A DNA stretch of 64,000 nucleotides, taken from Trochalopteron elliotii (taxonomy: Eukaryota; Chordata; Aves; Passeriformes; Leiothrichidae). The stretch spans positions 1,944,728-2,008,727 of the forward strand of contig JANPWX010000451.1 in NCBI GenBank assembly GCA_024734555.1. The letters are read 5' to 3'. A program made the translations under genes and the position numbers. Positions 38,122 to 52,417 of the stretch are shown here, one piece after another (position 1 is the first letter of the stretch; each line of letters opens with the position of its first letter). The notes below the pieces were generated by a model, which worked only from the letters and a program-made list of their open reading frames with translations, ran no database searches and had not been told where the DNA came from.

Positions 38122-38749
38122 TTTACCTCTCCTGAACTTTCTGGCACTTGTTTTTCCTAAGATTTCAAGGAAAAATCTGTAAGGAAAATGGTGGGACTTT
38201 TTCACTCGTGACTGAGGTTTTTCCTCCTTTTCTTTTTTCCTGCTTTCCCTGCACTATTTATGATCTTGCACTTGCCTCCTGTAGAGCTGGCAGGCAGCCT
38301 AAGATGTACACCAAATTCTGGGAAGGAAGCAACACCATTTCTGTATAGTACCACTGTGAGAGCTAGTCTGTTGGACCACTTTTATTTCCTCTTTTGTTCA
38401 AATTACACAAAAATCTGAGAGACACGAGATACAACAGGAGGAGATGAAAACCCTCAGTCTTCAGTTTCTCTCTTTCCTTCTTGCATCTAATATTCCTTTT
38501 CTAGCCTTATTCTGGTATCGGCTATTTGAAATAGTTATATATAATTTAACATTATACAAAAGTATTGTCATATCAAACATAGTGAAACGGATTCCAAAAA
38601 CACCATCTGGTATTTGGGAATGCACTGTGAGTTGGGAACGTGAGAAGAGATATTCTTTGCCACTTTGCTTGGGACCCAGCCATTAGCAGTGTAATTGCCA
38701 AGAAAAGGTGACAGGCTTCAGGCTTAATGCAAGTGGTTGGGTTTTTTTC

Positions 38750-38768
38750 CTCTCTCTCTCTCTCTCCC
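38750..38768. repeat. (CT)n dinucleotide repeat
   Basis: About nine CT units after a short T run. Confidence 0.9.
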
Positions 38769-40059
38769 AGTCTGTTAACTCTATGAGTCCTAAACTAAAA
38801 GCAAAAGGCACTGTAAGGACAACACCAGGCAAAAAAAATAGGCTCCCTTAAATTTAAAGGCATGGCAGAAAATGAAAAGAGTCTCTGGGCTCCTATAAGA
38901 AGACGGGAATAAGTGAAAGCAAAATAAGCTTGTTGAGAGGAGGAAAGAAAACAAGACATGTATGCTTTAAAGCTGCAGTGTGCTACACGGAATTGTTCTC
39001 TTAAGTAGTGGATTTGTAATGATTAGAGTTTCCCAAGCTTTATCCAAAAGCTCATTTCAAAGCCATCATTAGTTTCCTCTAATCCACCCAAAATTGTAAA
39101 ACGCATATTGTGAAGGTCATCCGTGACTATTTGAAACCTGCTTTATTTGATGTTATCTTGCTTCTTCCTCCATATCTCCATCTATCCCTTTAAGGTGGGG
39201 GGGGGAAGACAGAGAGGGTTTAATAAATTAAAATCTCAGATTGATTTCTGTGGGAATATTATTTTGCTGTGTAAGACTCCAAAGGGCATGCACAGTACAG
39301 CTTATATAATTTCTTGTTGCTACCATGTATGCTGCCATTGGCAGGTGTAATTCTAACAAGTTCTGCCAATAATTCTCACCTGAGAACCAGATCAAACATG
39401 AGGGATGTAAAAAATCAGGGATATTTGAACAAGGATCAAATTCTCTGTATTGCATGCAGGAAGGCAAATAAACTTTGCAGCAGAAGATGAAAATAAGTGA
39501 ATAACACAGAAAGATTTTCATCTTTATTGATTTCCTTCTAACATTTGAAATACAGCCTTGTATTAATTCTCAGTTTTAAAAAAAGGCCACATTGATTTGT
39601 TTCAGCATGTCAGAAACTGCGATGCTACAATAGATCTGCTATTAAATTACACAAAATAAAATGATTTCTGGTGGGTGTAGCTAATGCTTGCCAAATTAGA
39701 TGAAATGAAAGCTAACCCTCTTAGTCTAGCTGTTGTTTTTAAATATTTATGTCTTTAACAGACATTTGTGTGTGCCATGAGGGGGACTAGAAACTCCTTT
39801 GCTATCAGTCAGTTGATGTAGACATGCAAAATTCTTACAATCTCAGTACCAGACTCGCACGAAACGTTTGTCACCACAAGTTCTTTCAATTTCTTTGAAA
39901 TTCTTCCGCCGATTCACCACACTGCCGGTTTGGCTCATGCTGCTTATTTATTTACTGCGATTGCATTTCCCTGCAAACGGGTTCTGTATGCAAAATTTAG
40001 GCTACAAGGTGTAGCGCAGATTTTTGGAGCTGAACCTTTCAGCACAGAAAAGGTGGTGG

Positions 40060-40205
40060 CAGCCCCATGGCTGCCAGATTGCTCGAGGGACTGCGAGAGA
40101 AGCTGCGAGCCCAGAGCTCGCCCTCTCTGCCGGCGACCAGCCGGCGCGAAACTTTGCCCTGAAACAAACACCGCCGAGCCTCGCCACGCATCCAATGAGT
40201 CAAAC
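40060..40205. promoter_or_regulatory. Short CpG cluster with CCAAT and AP-1-like sites
   Basis: Dense CpG over about 130 bases (for example GCCGGCGACCAGCCGGCGCG near 40127-40146) ends in CCAAT at 40192-40196, which overlaps TGAGTCA, a perfect AP-1 consensus, at 40196-40202. The surrounding intron is CpG-poor. This arrangement is typical of a small promoter or active enhancer. No first-exon-like reading frame with a compatible donor was recognised beside it. Confidence 0.4.
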
Positions 40206-42216
40206 ATCACAAAGGAATATCTCTGTTCTTCCTGAGACTTTTATGGGGTGCAATTATATCCTGGTTGTGCTCGGCCTGACCTCCAGTGCTGTTTGCTTTC
40301 TAAAAGGCAGTGATGATCTCTGATACAGTGCTCATTTAGTACCAGGTTTCTGGCTTTGAACTGTGTCGATACAAGGCAGTCCCCAATGCACCGGTGTCCC
40401 AAACCCTCCCGACTCAGAACCCAACCCACCAGCCCAAAAGAAAGATAATGTTCTGATTACTATCTCACAAAAACAAACACTCTTTTCAGGTAAAGCCACT
40501 CTCCAGCAGAGTGCTGGATTCCTGGCCTTGCTCAGTACCCGCTGCTCCAAGAGCTCTGCTTGGGACGGAGCAGGGAGGGACGCATCAGGCACCTCGAAGC
40601 ACAGACATTTCTTGCTTCGATCAGTTCTGTGACAGAAGGACAGACCACATGCAGGATTCCTGATTCCCACTAAAGGAATCAAGGAGCACAACCAAAACTA
40701 GTTTGCATAAATACATTCTGAAGGGATGTATTCACCTTTGAAAACTTTTACATACAAGAGGGAAAGTCCTTAAACACAGTGAAATGCGGTAACACTTTCT
40801 GCATTACAGTTTCTTCAGTAACTGAAATTGCACAAATTCTCTCCTTTTGGCTGTGCCATTTTTTTTTGACTTTTGCCTATTGAATAATCTACTTTTAATA
40901 TTTTATTTAACAGTTTTAATCAACAGCTACGGTAAGGAAAATCTGTATCTTCACTCACTAAGTTAATATTAAGTGTGTTTTTAGCCTCTGTTGAGTACCT
41001 GCAGCCTCTGTGACCCAAAACCTGCTGCTGTGGTTAATAGCAGCAATGCCTTGATTTGATAAAATTTACTGTCCATTTGTCCCCACCACACAGGGTGGGG
41101 CACCTCGGGGAAACCCTGGGTGTGTGCAGGCTGCAGCATCCTGTCCCCAGCTCCATCTGGGTTGTGGGCACACTGGTGCTTTCCCAGGTGGTGAACTGCC
41201 AACTCCAGCAGTTTTAGCTTTGTATCACCTTAACAGGAACGTGCCACCCACAGCAATGTGGAATTACTGGATCTTTCCCCTCATTTTTTCCCTTCTGCAT
41301 AAACGGCTTTGCCTGTTTTTCCCTTTCCATCCTATGCCAGGCTGGGGTTTTGTTTTGCTCTCTGGTGACATGATGACAAACTGCAAATGAATAATCAGAA
41401 GTACTTAGAATGAAAATGGCAAAAATATTATTAGTTGCTGCCCCCCACCCCACTCCCGCTCTGCTCTCCCATTTTCCCCTCCCTCCTCTTTTGACGGCAG
41501 GCAGAAAATGCAGATGCCAAGGCAGAGGAAGATATTTTTAAGCAGGAGCATCTGGCTCCTTGGCAGACTTCACAGGCAGTTGGTTTGGTTGTTTTGGAGT
41601 TGCCTCTGGGTCTGTCACATGTTTTGGCATCTGACTGATTGTCTGGGCTGCCTCCACTTATTGGACATATTTTTTGTTTGACTCACCTTTGATTCTGAAT
41701 TGTCTCTTTATTTTCATTTGCCAGTGAACAACAACTTCAGCTGATCCTGGGCTTGTTTATGTAGAAATAGTCCCCGTCGTTCCCTGCGTGTGGCTCACCG
41801 GAGCCTCCTGCCTGCCCTCTCTGTGCTACCAAAGGTGCTTCCTGCTGCTTCCTCAGGATTCGGGTCAGGCTCGGGGCACTCCCTGGGAAGGAAACTATTC
41901 CGTGGGGAAGGGTTTTCCTGCATTCAAATATGCAGCCAAAAGCTGGACAGACGCCGTTCTTAATATACACTGCATCTCTGTGTGCGGTTTGGAGTTTTTA
42001 AAATATATACGTATAAGATTATTATACTTGGGAGAAGGTTTATCTTAAGACAGCGTAGTTTTCACTACTTCTGCAGAGTGTAAAAAACTACTTAAAATTA
42101 CGTCTATTCCCGTCTTTTAAAGTTAGATGCTTAGCAGCATTTGCTTCTCTATTTTCTCAGCATGGTAAATCACGGCCAAAGCTATTTTTTAACTCAAAAG
42201 AACTTTTTCCCCCTCA

Positions 42217-42312
42217 AACATCGCGTCGAGGCAGCCTGGAAGCCGGTCCCTGCGACCCGCCCCAGCCTGCGGAGCCAGCCCCGGGATTTTCCGAGTGCCA
42301 GGGCAGCGAGGC
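42217..42312. promoter_or_regulatory. Short CpG cluster
   Basis: About ten CpG dinucleotides in roughly 95 bases, including ATCGCGTCGAGG at the left end and CCCCGGG near 42280. With the cluster near 40.1 kb it forms a locally GC-rich part of the intron. It could be a regulatory element or just a GC-rich fluctuation. Confidence 0.25.
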
Positions 42313-42400
42313 TGGCAGAAACAGGTGGGCTCACAGCAGGGAGCAGCAGCCCAAGCCCCGCCACAAGTTCTGCTGGGATTTTTTTAGGTGGTTAAACTAA

Positions 42401-45400
42401 ATCTAATTAAACCAGAGCATGTTTAAATGAGCTTCATTTAAACGTGCACTTTGTATGGGTCCTCTATTAACAACAGTAGCTCTTGCTTTAATTATTAGTG
42501 CTATCACTTTTCTGTCTTTTCTGATATTTTCCCAGGGATTGAATGGATTATTTCTCAGAAGGATTTCGTTTATATTTCTAAAATGCTGGTTTGGGTCTGT
42601 CCTCTGAACTAGTCCTTGCTGTGCTCAGGAGGCACCACGGAGACTCAGACATGAGATAGAAATCTGTGTTTTCAAGATAAAAAGAGACCCTATTCCATAA
42701 AGTATTTTCATTTAAGGAGCCTGCAAATAGAAGAGAGAAAAAATGCTGGTTTCTAAATACATTTGTAGTATTCTGAAGGCAACCTTGTCAAAGATTGTTT
42801 TTCACTGATCTGACGTAAAGAAGGCATCATGTAACTTATATGTTGCTTGGGATTTTTTCTTAATTGGACCAAATTGAATTAAACTTTTTCAAGGGAAAAC
42901 ATAATATGGCATTTTAAAACAAAAGCTCCCAGTATGTGATTTTCATTGGAGTTAAAGTATTGCCTCATCTTTCACTGGCCTGTTATTATTGCCTCATTCA
43001 GGTATATGTTTGGAAGGTCTGTCTATATTATCACTGTAAATAGCAAGGATGTCAGGGCCAGGGAACTGGCGCATATGGACTAAAGCTATTTATTCCCAGG
43101 ACAAGACGTTTTGGACTGCTAGGACCCATCCTTGTCTCTTCTCCTACCTGTACACAGCAGGGAATTGCAGAGTAACTCTCCTGGTACTTAGAGGTCACAA
43201 AGACAGAGAAAGATGACTAAGAAGATTTAAAAACCTGAGAGAAACTGTATCTGCAGTTAATTTTTGTGTGTGTGTGAAAAGGAGAAAATTCTTTTCAAAG
43301 AAATTTTAATTCCTAAACCAGTGACTAAAGGTAAAGGCAGAAAAAAACCCCCACAAATGTGAATACAGACACACTTGCATGCACACACTCCTTTTTGGGC
43401 TGCTGTTCCCAACACAAAATTACTTTTACCATCCAATCACAAGACTTGGCTTCAGTGATTTCAGGCAAAAACCAGACCCCAGATCTGTACAGGAATATTA
43501 GTAACATTTGCACTGAACACAGTATCACATACAAATTAAAGTGAGTTTCCAGCTCTGTGTTTGCAGAAGGAAGCCTCTGTGTACAGTGAAGGTCTGAGTT
43601 CTGAACTCTGAAAAAGAAAATTACTATAAAACTAGCAAAGCCCCCAGTCTACACTGTGTTTTAAAAGTCATCTTGGTATTCTTGAGAATGTGCACCATAA
43701 ATTTTGAATAGATGGGATTAGCAATATCATGAAGGGGAATCCCAAAGGAACAATCTCCAACAAGGAAGGAATCTTGTAAAAGACATTCACAATAAATCCT
43801 TTCACAGGCCTTGGCACTGGGATGTAAGTCTGTGGATTCCCTGTTAGGTTTCCCTATGAGAAAAACAACACAGGTCCTTTTGGGCTTTAGATTCTGTGAG
43901 TCGTTTCTGTGCTCCGAAAGCACCATATGGGTGCTTTCACCTTTGTTTTTCGGCACCTGCAGCACTTGGCAGATCCATGGCAAAGCAGAAGCAGCAACAC
44001 AAAACAGGATATTATTGGGAGAGGGAGATGCAATCCTGAATTCTCTGTCCTCTTGGGGCAAGCAAATAGCAGAAAGCAGCTACAGCACTGTGCCAAAGTG
44101 GTCCTGGGGGACGATGTGGTTACAATAACTAATCTTGAGAATAGCCTTGTTCCTGCTACTCCAAGTCTGTGCAGCCTCGTCCAACAGGAGACTCGATTTT
44201 CAAGGACACAGCTCTAGGAGCACGAGATTGCAATCTCTGAACAAGAGTTACAGACTTTGGACAGCAAAACGCACAGGGGCTTTTGTGTCCTGCCCATGAA
44301 CAGTCCACAGAACAATAGGAAAGTCTTTAGGAGCACAATTATACTCCTTAAAAACCCTTGGATTTGTAAATACTGGGGACAGTGCTGCAGCTGGACAGAC
44401 ACCCTTCTCAAGGGAACAGACAACTTTAGCACTTCTGGCATTGTGTCCTGGCTTCTGGCTAGTGAGGTCAACACATATTCCCCACCAAGGGTAACTGACT
44501 GCACTACTCTTCTTGTTGTAAAAAAACCCCTCAGTCAAAGTCAAGTCCCGACAAATTGTCACCTATGTAGCTGCATTTTGAGGTTTTCAGGAACCCTGAA
44601 AACAAGTCAATGTGTCTTATTCTCTCCTTCTCTGTGATCTCCTTTATGGCCACAATGGGCTTTGCAATTTTACAAGACTTAAAGAAGAAAGATTTCAAGA
44701 ATATTGGGAAAAATGATGCAGTGAGACCATTCCACTTAGCAGGGAATGGCAGTCTTCAGTTCAGCCATAGAGAAAATGGGGTTAATTGATTCTATGAATA
44801 TTGAACAGTGTCCTGTACAAGGCCAAAAGTCACTCCATCACTACATCAACAATGATGTAAACTCTTCAAACACACTGTAAAAGGTGAATGATGAGTTTGA
44901 CTTCTCTTCCTGCTTTACCAAGATCCTCGGTGTCATGAACTTCAGTGATTTGAGAAAGGTGGTTCTGTTGTCTTTGTAGCTGAACTAGGAAAAAAATTCA
45001 TCTGGTTTCTCTCAACTGAAATGAGTAGCAAGGGAAAATATAAAACTGTTCAGAAATCGTTTGTCATCAGGACACAAAGATCTGGCTAAGGTCAGAGCTA
45101 AGACTGAATATTATCCCTTAAATCCCCTAGAAGCTGTGGGTGGTTACACTGGTGTCACCAAGAGGCTCCGAGCATCTTGCTACTGCACGTTCTGTAAACC
45201 TTTTTTCTGTTTCAAATTGAAAGGCGCTGCTGTTCCCAATCAGACTTCCAAAAACAGGGACTCGGTTTGGCCAGTGTTGAGATGGATTTAGTCTCCCAGA
45301 AAAGTAGTTTTCTCTGTCACCATCTGACACAGGTGGAGCTTGTGCCAATGTACCAAGTGCAAATTACCGCCAACGTGATGCAGAATATCTTGTGCACGGA

Positions 45401-48400
45401 CCTGTGTAGCTGTGTAATTGCTTGGCATGTATTTGGCCCTTCACTCGTCCCAAGTGATAGGTGTGTGGATGGGTTTATAAGAACAATAATTCCCAAACTT
45501 ACAGCCAACTCTCTTCCTCTCTCCATTACCCTGCTGCAAAAGATTTCACAGCCATTTGTGTTGGTTGCAGAAGCCTGTGGAAGATGTGAATTTAATCAGA
45601 ACTTTGGCTGTCACTCTGCTCCTAGCAAAGATTTTTTGGAGCTGTGTTTTCATGTTCAGAGCAATATAGCTTTCCTCACATTTAAAATGATCCAAGAGTC
45701 ATGACCCATGACAATGAGAAAACAATGGCTTAAGATCTAGATCATCTGGAACCTAAACGGATCCATGGAAACAAATCCATGGACCAAAAAAAAAAAAAAA
45801 AAGAAAAAGGAAAAAAATTAAAATCATATCTGAACCAGGAAAAATTGTCCTCCCAGCTCTCCAGGTTTACACAGAAATGTGTGAAATTGAAATGGCAAAT
45901 CATGGTACAAATTTTGCTCACCTGTTGTGGCACTGAGATGAGTGATTCGCGAATGTTACTGAAATGAATCCTGGGATTCATTGCAGAGTATAGCAAGGAA
46001 TATCAGGTCTGCACACCTGAAGCTTAAGTGAGTGTTTAAACATAACTCAGGAACACAAAAGAACATTTAACTGTAAAATTTGAGAATGACAATGCTCTCC
46101 TGATGCACCACATGCTCATTACCAGAGCATCAATCACTTTTCCTCTGGCTTTTTCAGGAAATAGATAATATTTTCCTTTCCCACTCAGTGTTTTTATTGG
46201 GAATTTTTACCTCAGCATCCTCCCCAAATACTGGGAGCCCCTCATAGCGAGAGGGGAGTGCTGTGCTCCCTTTGTGATTGCCCTGGGACGAGGTTCAACT
46301 CAAGCAAGATGTGAGCTCTGCAAGCCTAAACACTGTTCTGCAGGTTTGGGTTTGTGGGTTTGTGTCTGATCTATGAACTTTACATCACTTAAGGGTAGAT
46401 TCTCCCTGTGGTTTAGTACAAACAGCCAAGGGTTGAATTCATACTGTGTTCTCACAGGTGAAACTTTGTTGACTTGTGCCAAGCAATATATTCTGCATGT
46501 TCCCAGTTTACACATTAAATCTATGGGGCAGAAGTGGGCAAAAAGTAGGAAATCTCCTATTACTTATTGTAGGGTGAGAAATAACATTTGGTGGGTGGAT
46601 ACAATTTCTTGAGGAAATGAGCTGTCTCTGCTTAGGAGGAACATTTCAATAGGAGGGAATAGTTTGAAGCATTAACTGAAGTAGAAAAATTCACTTCCTT
46701 CTTTATTCCAGAAAATATCAGTGATATTCCCCAGATGGGATAAGAATATATTATCACTGAGTTGAAATCCTTTGCACACATAGATTTTGACCTCACTGGA
46801 GAGAAGAATTTGCAGTGAATCATTTGTTCACAGAAATGTAAGAAAATAATTGAGGGTTTATTACTGGGAGGAGAAAGTGCTTTGTAAAGAACCAAGATGT
46901 GTGTTTTGAAAGACAAAGGTGAGAATGAGCAGGGAGTTGTCACTATTGAGGTACCATAATGTAATTTCTAAACAATGCTTCCATTGCAGCTCGTTATGGT
47001 TGAGTATGTGAAAATATACTCATTCTATCATTTTGTGATGTTTCAGTGCACGCAGCCCCTACCCAGCATCACTAAATGCAGGGAGCATTCTTTATCTTGT
47101 ATTTCTACAGCACTGATCCCAGTAGGCTTCTGGTCCATTCCTCAGACCCCTAAATGCTGTTGCAGTAAATAAAAGCAACATCCCTGAACTTCAACAAGAG
47201 TTGCAAAAGTATTTCCTCTTCCTGAGGAAAGAATTGGACCCGTTGGATTTAAAGAACCAAGATTGTATTTCTAGAAAGCAAACCAGGTGGAAATGACAAT
47301 CTGCTTGTGAAGAACCCCATTGACCCCTGTAAGATTGCAGGTAGTTAATTTTTGGTATAAAGGAAAATACATTGTTGGTGTGCTAATGTTCCATATAGAA
47401 AGCCAAAATAATGAATGTGTGGGCACTAGAGAGGTAGTTAGAAACCTCTTCCACAAACACCTTCCTTGGGAATTTATGGTGAAAAATGAAAGGAGGGCAA
47501 ACTGGGAGTGATTTTTTTACCACTGCTCTGGTTCATGTGAGTTTGATTATTGCACTTTCACAGTGACTCTGGGGTACTCATTTAGGTGTTTGCTCCTCAT
47601 TTTCTCCACATTTGAAACAGCAGAAGTAACATACCATTGCTCTGTAAGGATCCTGAGGAGGTAAAACCACAGGGCACAGCAGCAGATAAATGCAGTGGTG
47701 GGTCAGGTCACCTCTGGCTGGTGTGCACAGATGTATGTCAGACCAAAAATGCAAGTGGAGCGGGTGGCAAGCTGCATATTTGTATAATTGAGTTAAACTG
47801 AGACTGTCAATAAATTATATAGATGCTGTGCAATGTCTTAGTGAAATCAGCTGAAACGTAGCTCAACAGTTGAATAAAAAGTTGGGATTTCACATTTTCT
47901 TTGCATGAAGGCAGCTATGAAGAACTTAGAAACCAGTCAGACAAGACTGAAAAGATTGTCCTTTGTAATGGACTGTCCTAAAATCATTTTATCCTATAAC
48001 AGGATTATCCGCAGGAAGATAGAGAATTGATACCTTCATCCTATAAAATGATGGTCTTAAAATAATCTCCTCTTGTTAACCTGCTAGTCAGCTTTAGGGC
48101 AACGAAGTGACGACTCAGCTGCTTCACAAATTTCTGTAGGTTTATAGGAGGAAGCACAGGCAAGACCTGGTGTGATGAGTCGTAACACACCTTTGTCTTG
48201 CTGGCCTATTTTCTAGCTCCTTCTGTAAAAATTTGTTCTCCTTTAAAGGCACAAGAGCCCAGGCAGCCCAGCCCTGGCAGCACTATGGAAGTGGCTGTGT
48301 CACTCCAGCTATGCCGTGCCTGCAGTCTGTGCTCCAGTGATTGATGGATCCTTGAGATCCATCGTGACCTTGCTATTCCTATCAATGGGCATCCTGTCGG

Positions 48401-50001
48401 GAACCCCAGGGCTTCTGTCACACTGACACCCTCACAAGCCCATCACAAGTTTCATGTTGCAAGTGCTTTCCTTTGAAGCTGCAGCTCCTTTATTTAGCCT
48501 TCCTCGAGTACAGTTGTTTTGTCCACCTTTGGTGTTGCATCAGTAAATGAGTAGCTCTGTGCTCTCAGTTGTTACCACACCACAAAGCAGTGGAACAACA
48601 GGGCTTTGCCAATCAGTATTTCTGATCTCTCTTGTCTGTTGTTTTACTTCTGACCTTGGTTATTACAAGTTTATCAACAAAAGACTCGCAGCCTCTCTTA
48701 TGCATTGTGGTTTAGGGAAGGAGGAGATTCACTCAGAGTTTCTTGTCTGAACTCTGGAGACAGAACAGCATGTTTTGATGCAGTAAGTGCAGAGCACTCC
48801 ATGCCATAGAGAGTTCAGGACAGAGCAGAGCAAATGTGAGCTGTTATCCTAAGCACAGCCTGAGAATTAGGGCTTTAAAGTAAGTTATGCCACCAACAAC
48901 CATGAAGAGAAGGCAGAATTCAGGTGGAGGAAGTACAGACAGAGAAACATAAATTATTTCTGGCTGGGCTGGCTGGGGTCCTGATCTCCCACACAGACAC
49001 CAGGCTTCCAAGGACACCTTGTCAGTGACCCCAGAGTGTTTCCATCACATGCCTCCATCACTGTCCCAGCCTTGCTGCTCTCCTCCATTGGCGGCAATCC
49101 AGGTGAAACTGTTCATTCTTCCCTCTCACCACTGATAAATGCAGAGAAGCATTTTATTTCATTTTTGAATGGTTTCAGCACAGGGAATGGTATCAATAAA
49201 ACAATAAAGCTCCTACCAGATATGACATAATGATTCTTGGAGGTCACATCATTCCCTTCCTAGATAGCAGAGCTGTTCTGGGGCTGTCAGCCCATTAGTC
49301 TGATAGGATTGTCATGATAACCAGAAAAATGCTGTCAGGCTGAGCTCAGAGAAAAATTCTTTCCTCTTGCAAAAGCAAAGCTTTCAATTTCTATGTGCCC
49401 TGAGATGCAAGAGGAGGTGACTGAAGCCAACGAGGTTCCTACAAATAGAAATCTTTATCATTGTAAATCAACTCAGTGAGTAGCAATCGACTTCTTTGTC
49501 TCTAGAGACATTTAATAAAGTACCCTGCAGCCTCTTTGTCATCCATTAGTCACCAGATATTGGACATTCCATTTTAAAAGCACCATTTCTTTTTTTAAAT
49601 ATATAGCCTATGAAAGAACTATATGTTACCTCTTTTTGGATGGACATGTTAAAAGGATATTCTTACCTCCCACTCTGGATTGAAAGTGCTAAGAAAGTCC
49701 AGTTGTATATGAAGAAAATGTAAGCCACATTTAGCAGGGGTTTTGCTTACCTTTTTTTTATTGATAGTAAGTTGTATGCCTCCAGCCTGCTCTGGACGCC
49801 AGAGCATCCTCCAGAGGAGTTGCTGAAATACAGTCTGGCCAAGGTTTTATGGACAAATGGCATTATGGAAAATAGGAAGAACTGATGTTACCCTTTGTAT
49901 AGTATTTAACAAAATCTATAAACTAAAATACAGAACTGATTCATCAGCTGCTCAAGTTTATTAGTGTGCACATCTTGAGGAGTAAGGACTATGAGTTCTC
50001 T
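42401..50001. other. Intron, non-coding
   Basis: No exon, RNA gene or clear transposon recognised. The overlapping ORFs at 43.6-44.6 kb on both strands show no family resemblance. A short inverted repeat, GATGGATC-CTTGA-GATCCATC, lies at 48343-48363. Confidence 0.65.
45786..45820. repeat. A-rich tract
   Basis: Seventeen A, then GAAAAAGG and AAAAAAA. Just before it, ATCCATGGA occurs twice (about 45761-45783) with five bases between. Confidence 0.85.
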
Positions 50002-50237
50002 TCATAGAATCCCAGAATCACAGAATAATTTGGGTTGGAAGGCACCTTAAAGATCATCCCATTCCACACCCTGCCATAGGCAGGGACAGTTTCCACTATC
50101 CCAGGTTGCTCCAAGCCCTGTCCAACCTGGCCTTGGACACTTCCAGGGATGCAGCAGCCACAGTTTCTCGGGGCATCCTGTGCCAGGTCCTCACCACCCT
50201 CACAGTAAAAAATTTCTCCCTATTTTTCCTGTATTTC
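50002..50237 (-). mobile_element. CR1 LINE 3' fragment, inverted
   Basis: It starts with the inverted tail TCATAGAATCCCAGAATCAC, then GGTTGGAAGGCACCTTAAAG, a CCAACCTGGCCTTGGACACT block and CTCACAGTAAAAAATTTCTC. Matching sequence fades near 50237. It is a 5'-truncated CR1 copy of about 235 bases, with no reverse transcriptase sequence retained. Confidence 0.9.
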
Positions 50238-51477
50238 TTCTTTCTGCTTTTAGCTGATTTGCCACCCACCTCTGGTTCTGCCCATGCTGCAAGTCCTGAT
50301 TGTAAAAGACTTCAATCCTCAAGGGCAGGAACTGCTGGAGGTTGAACATGCCACCAATCTGAGCTTTGGCACAAAACAAAATACAATCCAGGTCTTCATG
50401 GAGACAGGGCAAAGCTTGACAACCCAAACCCTAGAAGGTCCAAAAATGTCATATAACAAATATAAAGGGCATATCTTTAGTTTCTTCTCTTTAGTCTCCT
50501 GATTTTCTAGTCAATGTCATGATGTTTGTGGGGTCTGGCGCATGATTTTGACACTGATGATGCCACTGTTTTCACCACAGGGCACTGCTCAAATGGGAAC
50601 TGTATTGTAGGACATCTTGTACCACTGTGTAACTGGACCCCAGCTCCCTGGGAAATTTTCCATTTTTAGCTGTTCCCTCGGCAGGCTGATGACACCAGCA
50701 TTTTCCTTCTGGACCAACATCTTTCTGAATCCTTACTCTGCATCCCAGAGTAAGACTTCAAGGCTCTTCTTCCATGGCGAGGCAGGTGAAGACCTTGCTG
50801 ACACTTTGTAATCAGTGAAATGTGGGTTTGGCTGCAGTTACTAATTTTGTAAAACAATGAACATAGACAGGACTCAAGTAAATGGCTGAGCAGTGAGAAA
50901 TGCAGCAGTTGATATCTGCACTTTTCAGTAAATCGCTTGATATTCACCGTGACAGAGATCCATTTCTCTGGAGTGCTTTATTGCATGTCTATTATTGGCT
51001 TTTTGAGTTCAGATTCTGTGACTGGTATATTAATTTTATTTTTTTATTATATTTCCTCCTTTTATATTCTGCAATTACATTAACTCAGCCTTTCCCAATC
51101 AATAATCGCTGCAAACAATTTGCCTTTCACTGCACATACAAAATCTGTAATAACAGTCTTCAAGTCTTTATAGTTTCTTTACTGGTGTTAAATTTATTAT
51201 AACTTATTAGCATAGGAAAAAGGACCAGTAAATGGCCTGCTGCAGTGGCAGGTGAGTAACAGGCCCAGACCCCATTTTGCAGAAGATCCACATCTTGCAA
51301 AAAAAGTACTCTAGAATGGAAAAAAAACCAAAACAACCCAAACGAATATTTTTTTCTCAAGAAATTTGTAGCAGGGCTGTAATTACCAGCACAAATTCTC
51401 TCTGGTAGCTTTTAAATCCATGCAAGGTCTGTTTAAATTCATGAGCATGTTGTTGGTTCCTCAGCCCCTTTCAGTGT

Positions 51478-51532
51478 GGATGAGGTCAAATGGGATTATC
51501 ACAATGGTCCTTTCTGGCCTTGAAAACCAAAG
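51478..51532 (+). repeat. Possible degraded CR1-like tail
   Basis: ATCACAATGGTCCTTTCTGG followed by CCTTGAAAACC resembles a diverged CR1-type 3' end. The match is short and lacks the octamer tail, so this may be chance. Confidence 0.3.
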
Positions 51533-52417
51533 GCAGTGGTGGAAGAGTTTGACTATCTTCATTCCTGACTGGAACATGTAGAGGAAGGCAAGTGTGATAA
51601 ACTCTGTCCTGCTGCTTCCTCCCCTCTCCTTCTCTGGTCTTTAGCTAAGTCCCAGAGCAGGAATAAATGGAGGATCCCAGTAGTGCCTGTGTCATCCAGC
51701 AAAACAACAGGGAAGAGACAGAGCCCTGAGCACAGGTGGCTGGGAATGGCCACAAGACCCTGCAGCACCAGCACAATTCCAGGGAACCAGGAGCCCCACG
51801 GAGAGCTGGGATGAAGGCACTTGACATTTGGGGCAACTGGCACGGTGGATCCTGCTCCATGGGCTGTGGAGGAACAGGGCAAGCCAAGGAATGCTCAGCT
51901 TCTACTCCCTGGGGGGAAGAAAGATTGTTCATATTATTTTCTCTAGACTTCAGGCTAAATCTTACTCATTTTATTTACAGAAGCTGTTTCAATCCATTGA
52001 CTAGAGCAACACTACTCATACGGGTAAAGGAAAGAAGAATTTGGCCTTGTGACAACTTTAAAGTCCTGGGATTTATGTTCTTGCATCTCTCAGATATATT
52101 TGCAAATGTTGACGCATACTCCTAGATTTTCACTCATAAAAATGCTGCTTGTGTTTTGGAGTTTCTTAGAAAAATATTTTTAAATCACTTTCCACCCTTA
52201 AGGGCCATTTGAAATTCACACTCCCAAGGCTGTAAAACAACACTCCAGGTTTGGTTTTAACAGAGAAAAGGCAGGAAACTGGGTTTTAGTACACTGCTCT
52301 CAGAACAGTGATTCTGAAGACAGCTTTGGTGTCAGCTCTGAATATCCCATCTTGTACTGGTCCAAGGAAGACCAACATATTTCAGTTTTTGCTTTGGCTT
52401 TCCAACATCTATTAGCT

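Larger units (their letters stand above)
27078..39890. other. Intron, non-coding
   Basis: Unique AT-rich DNA with a candidate conserved block (28.6-29.2 kb), two possible ancient repeat fragments and low-complexity tracts. The 169-codon minus-strand ORF at 32189-32698 has no recognisable domain. No exon is supported. Confidence 0.65.

Noticed and set aside
39930..40323. Overlapping ORFs on both strands in the GC-rich patch near 40 kb
   Set aside because: They arise from loss of stop codons in GC-rich DNA; no splice sites in suitable phase or known peptide.
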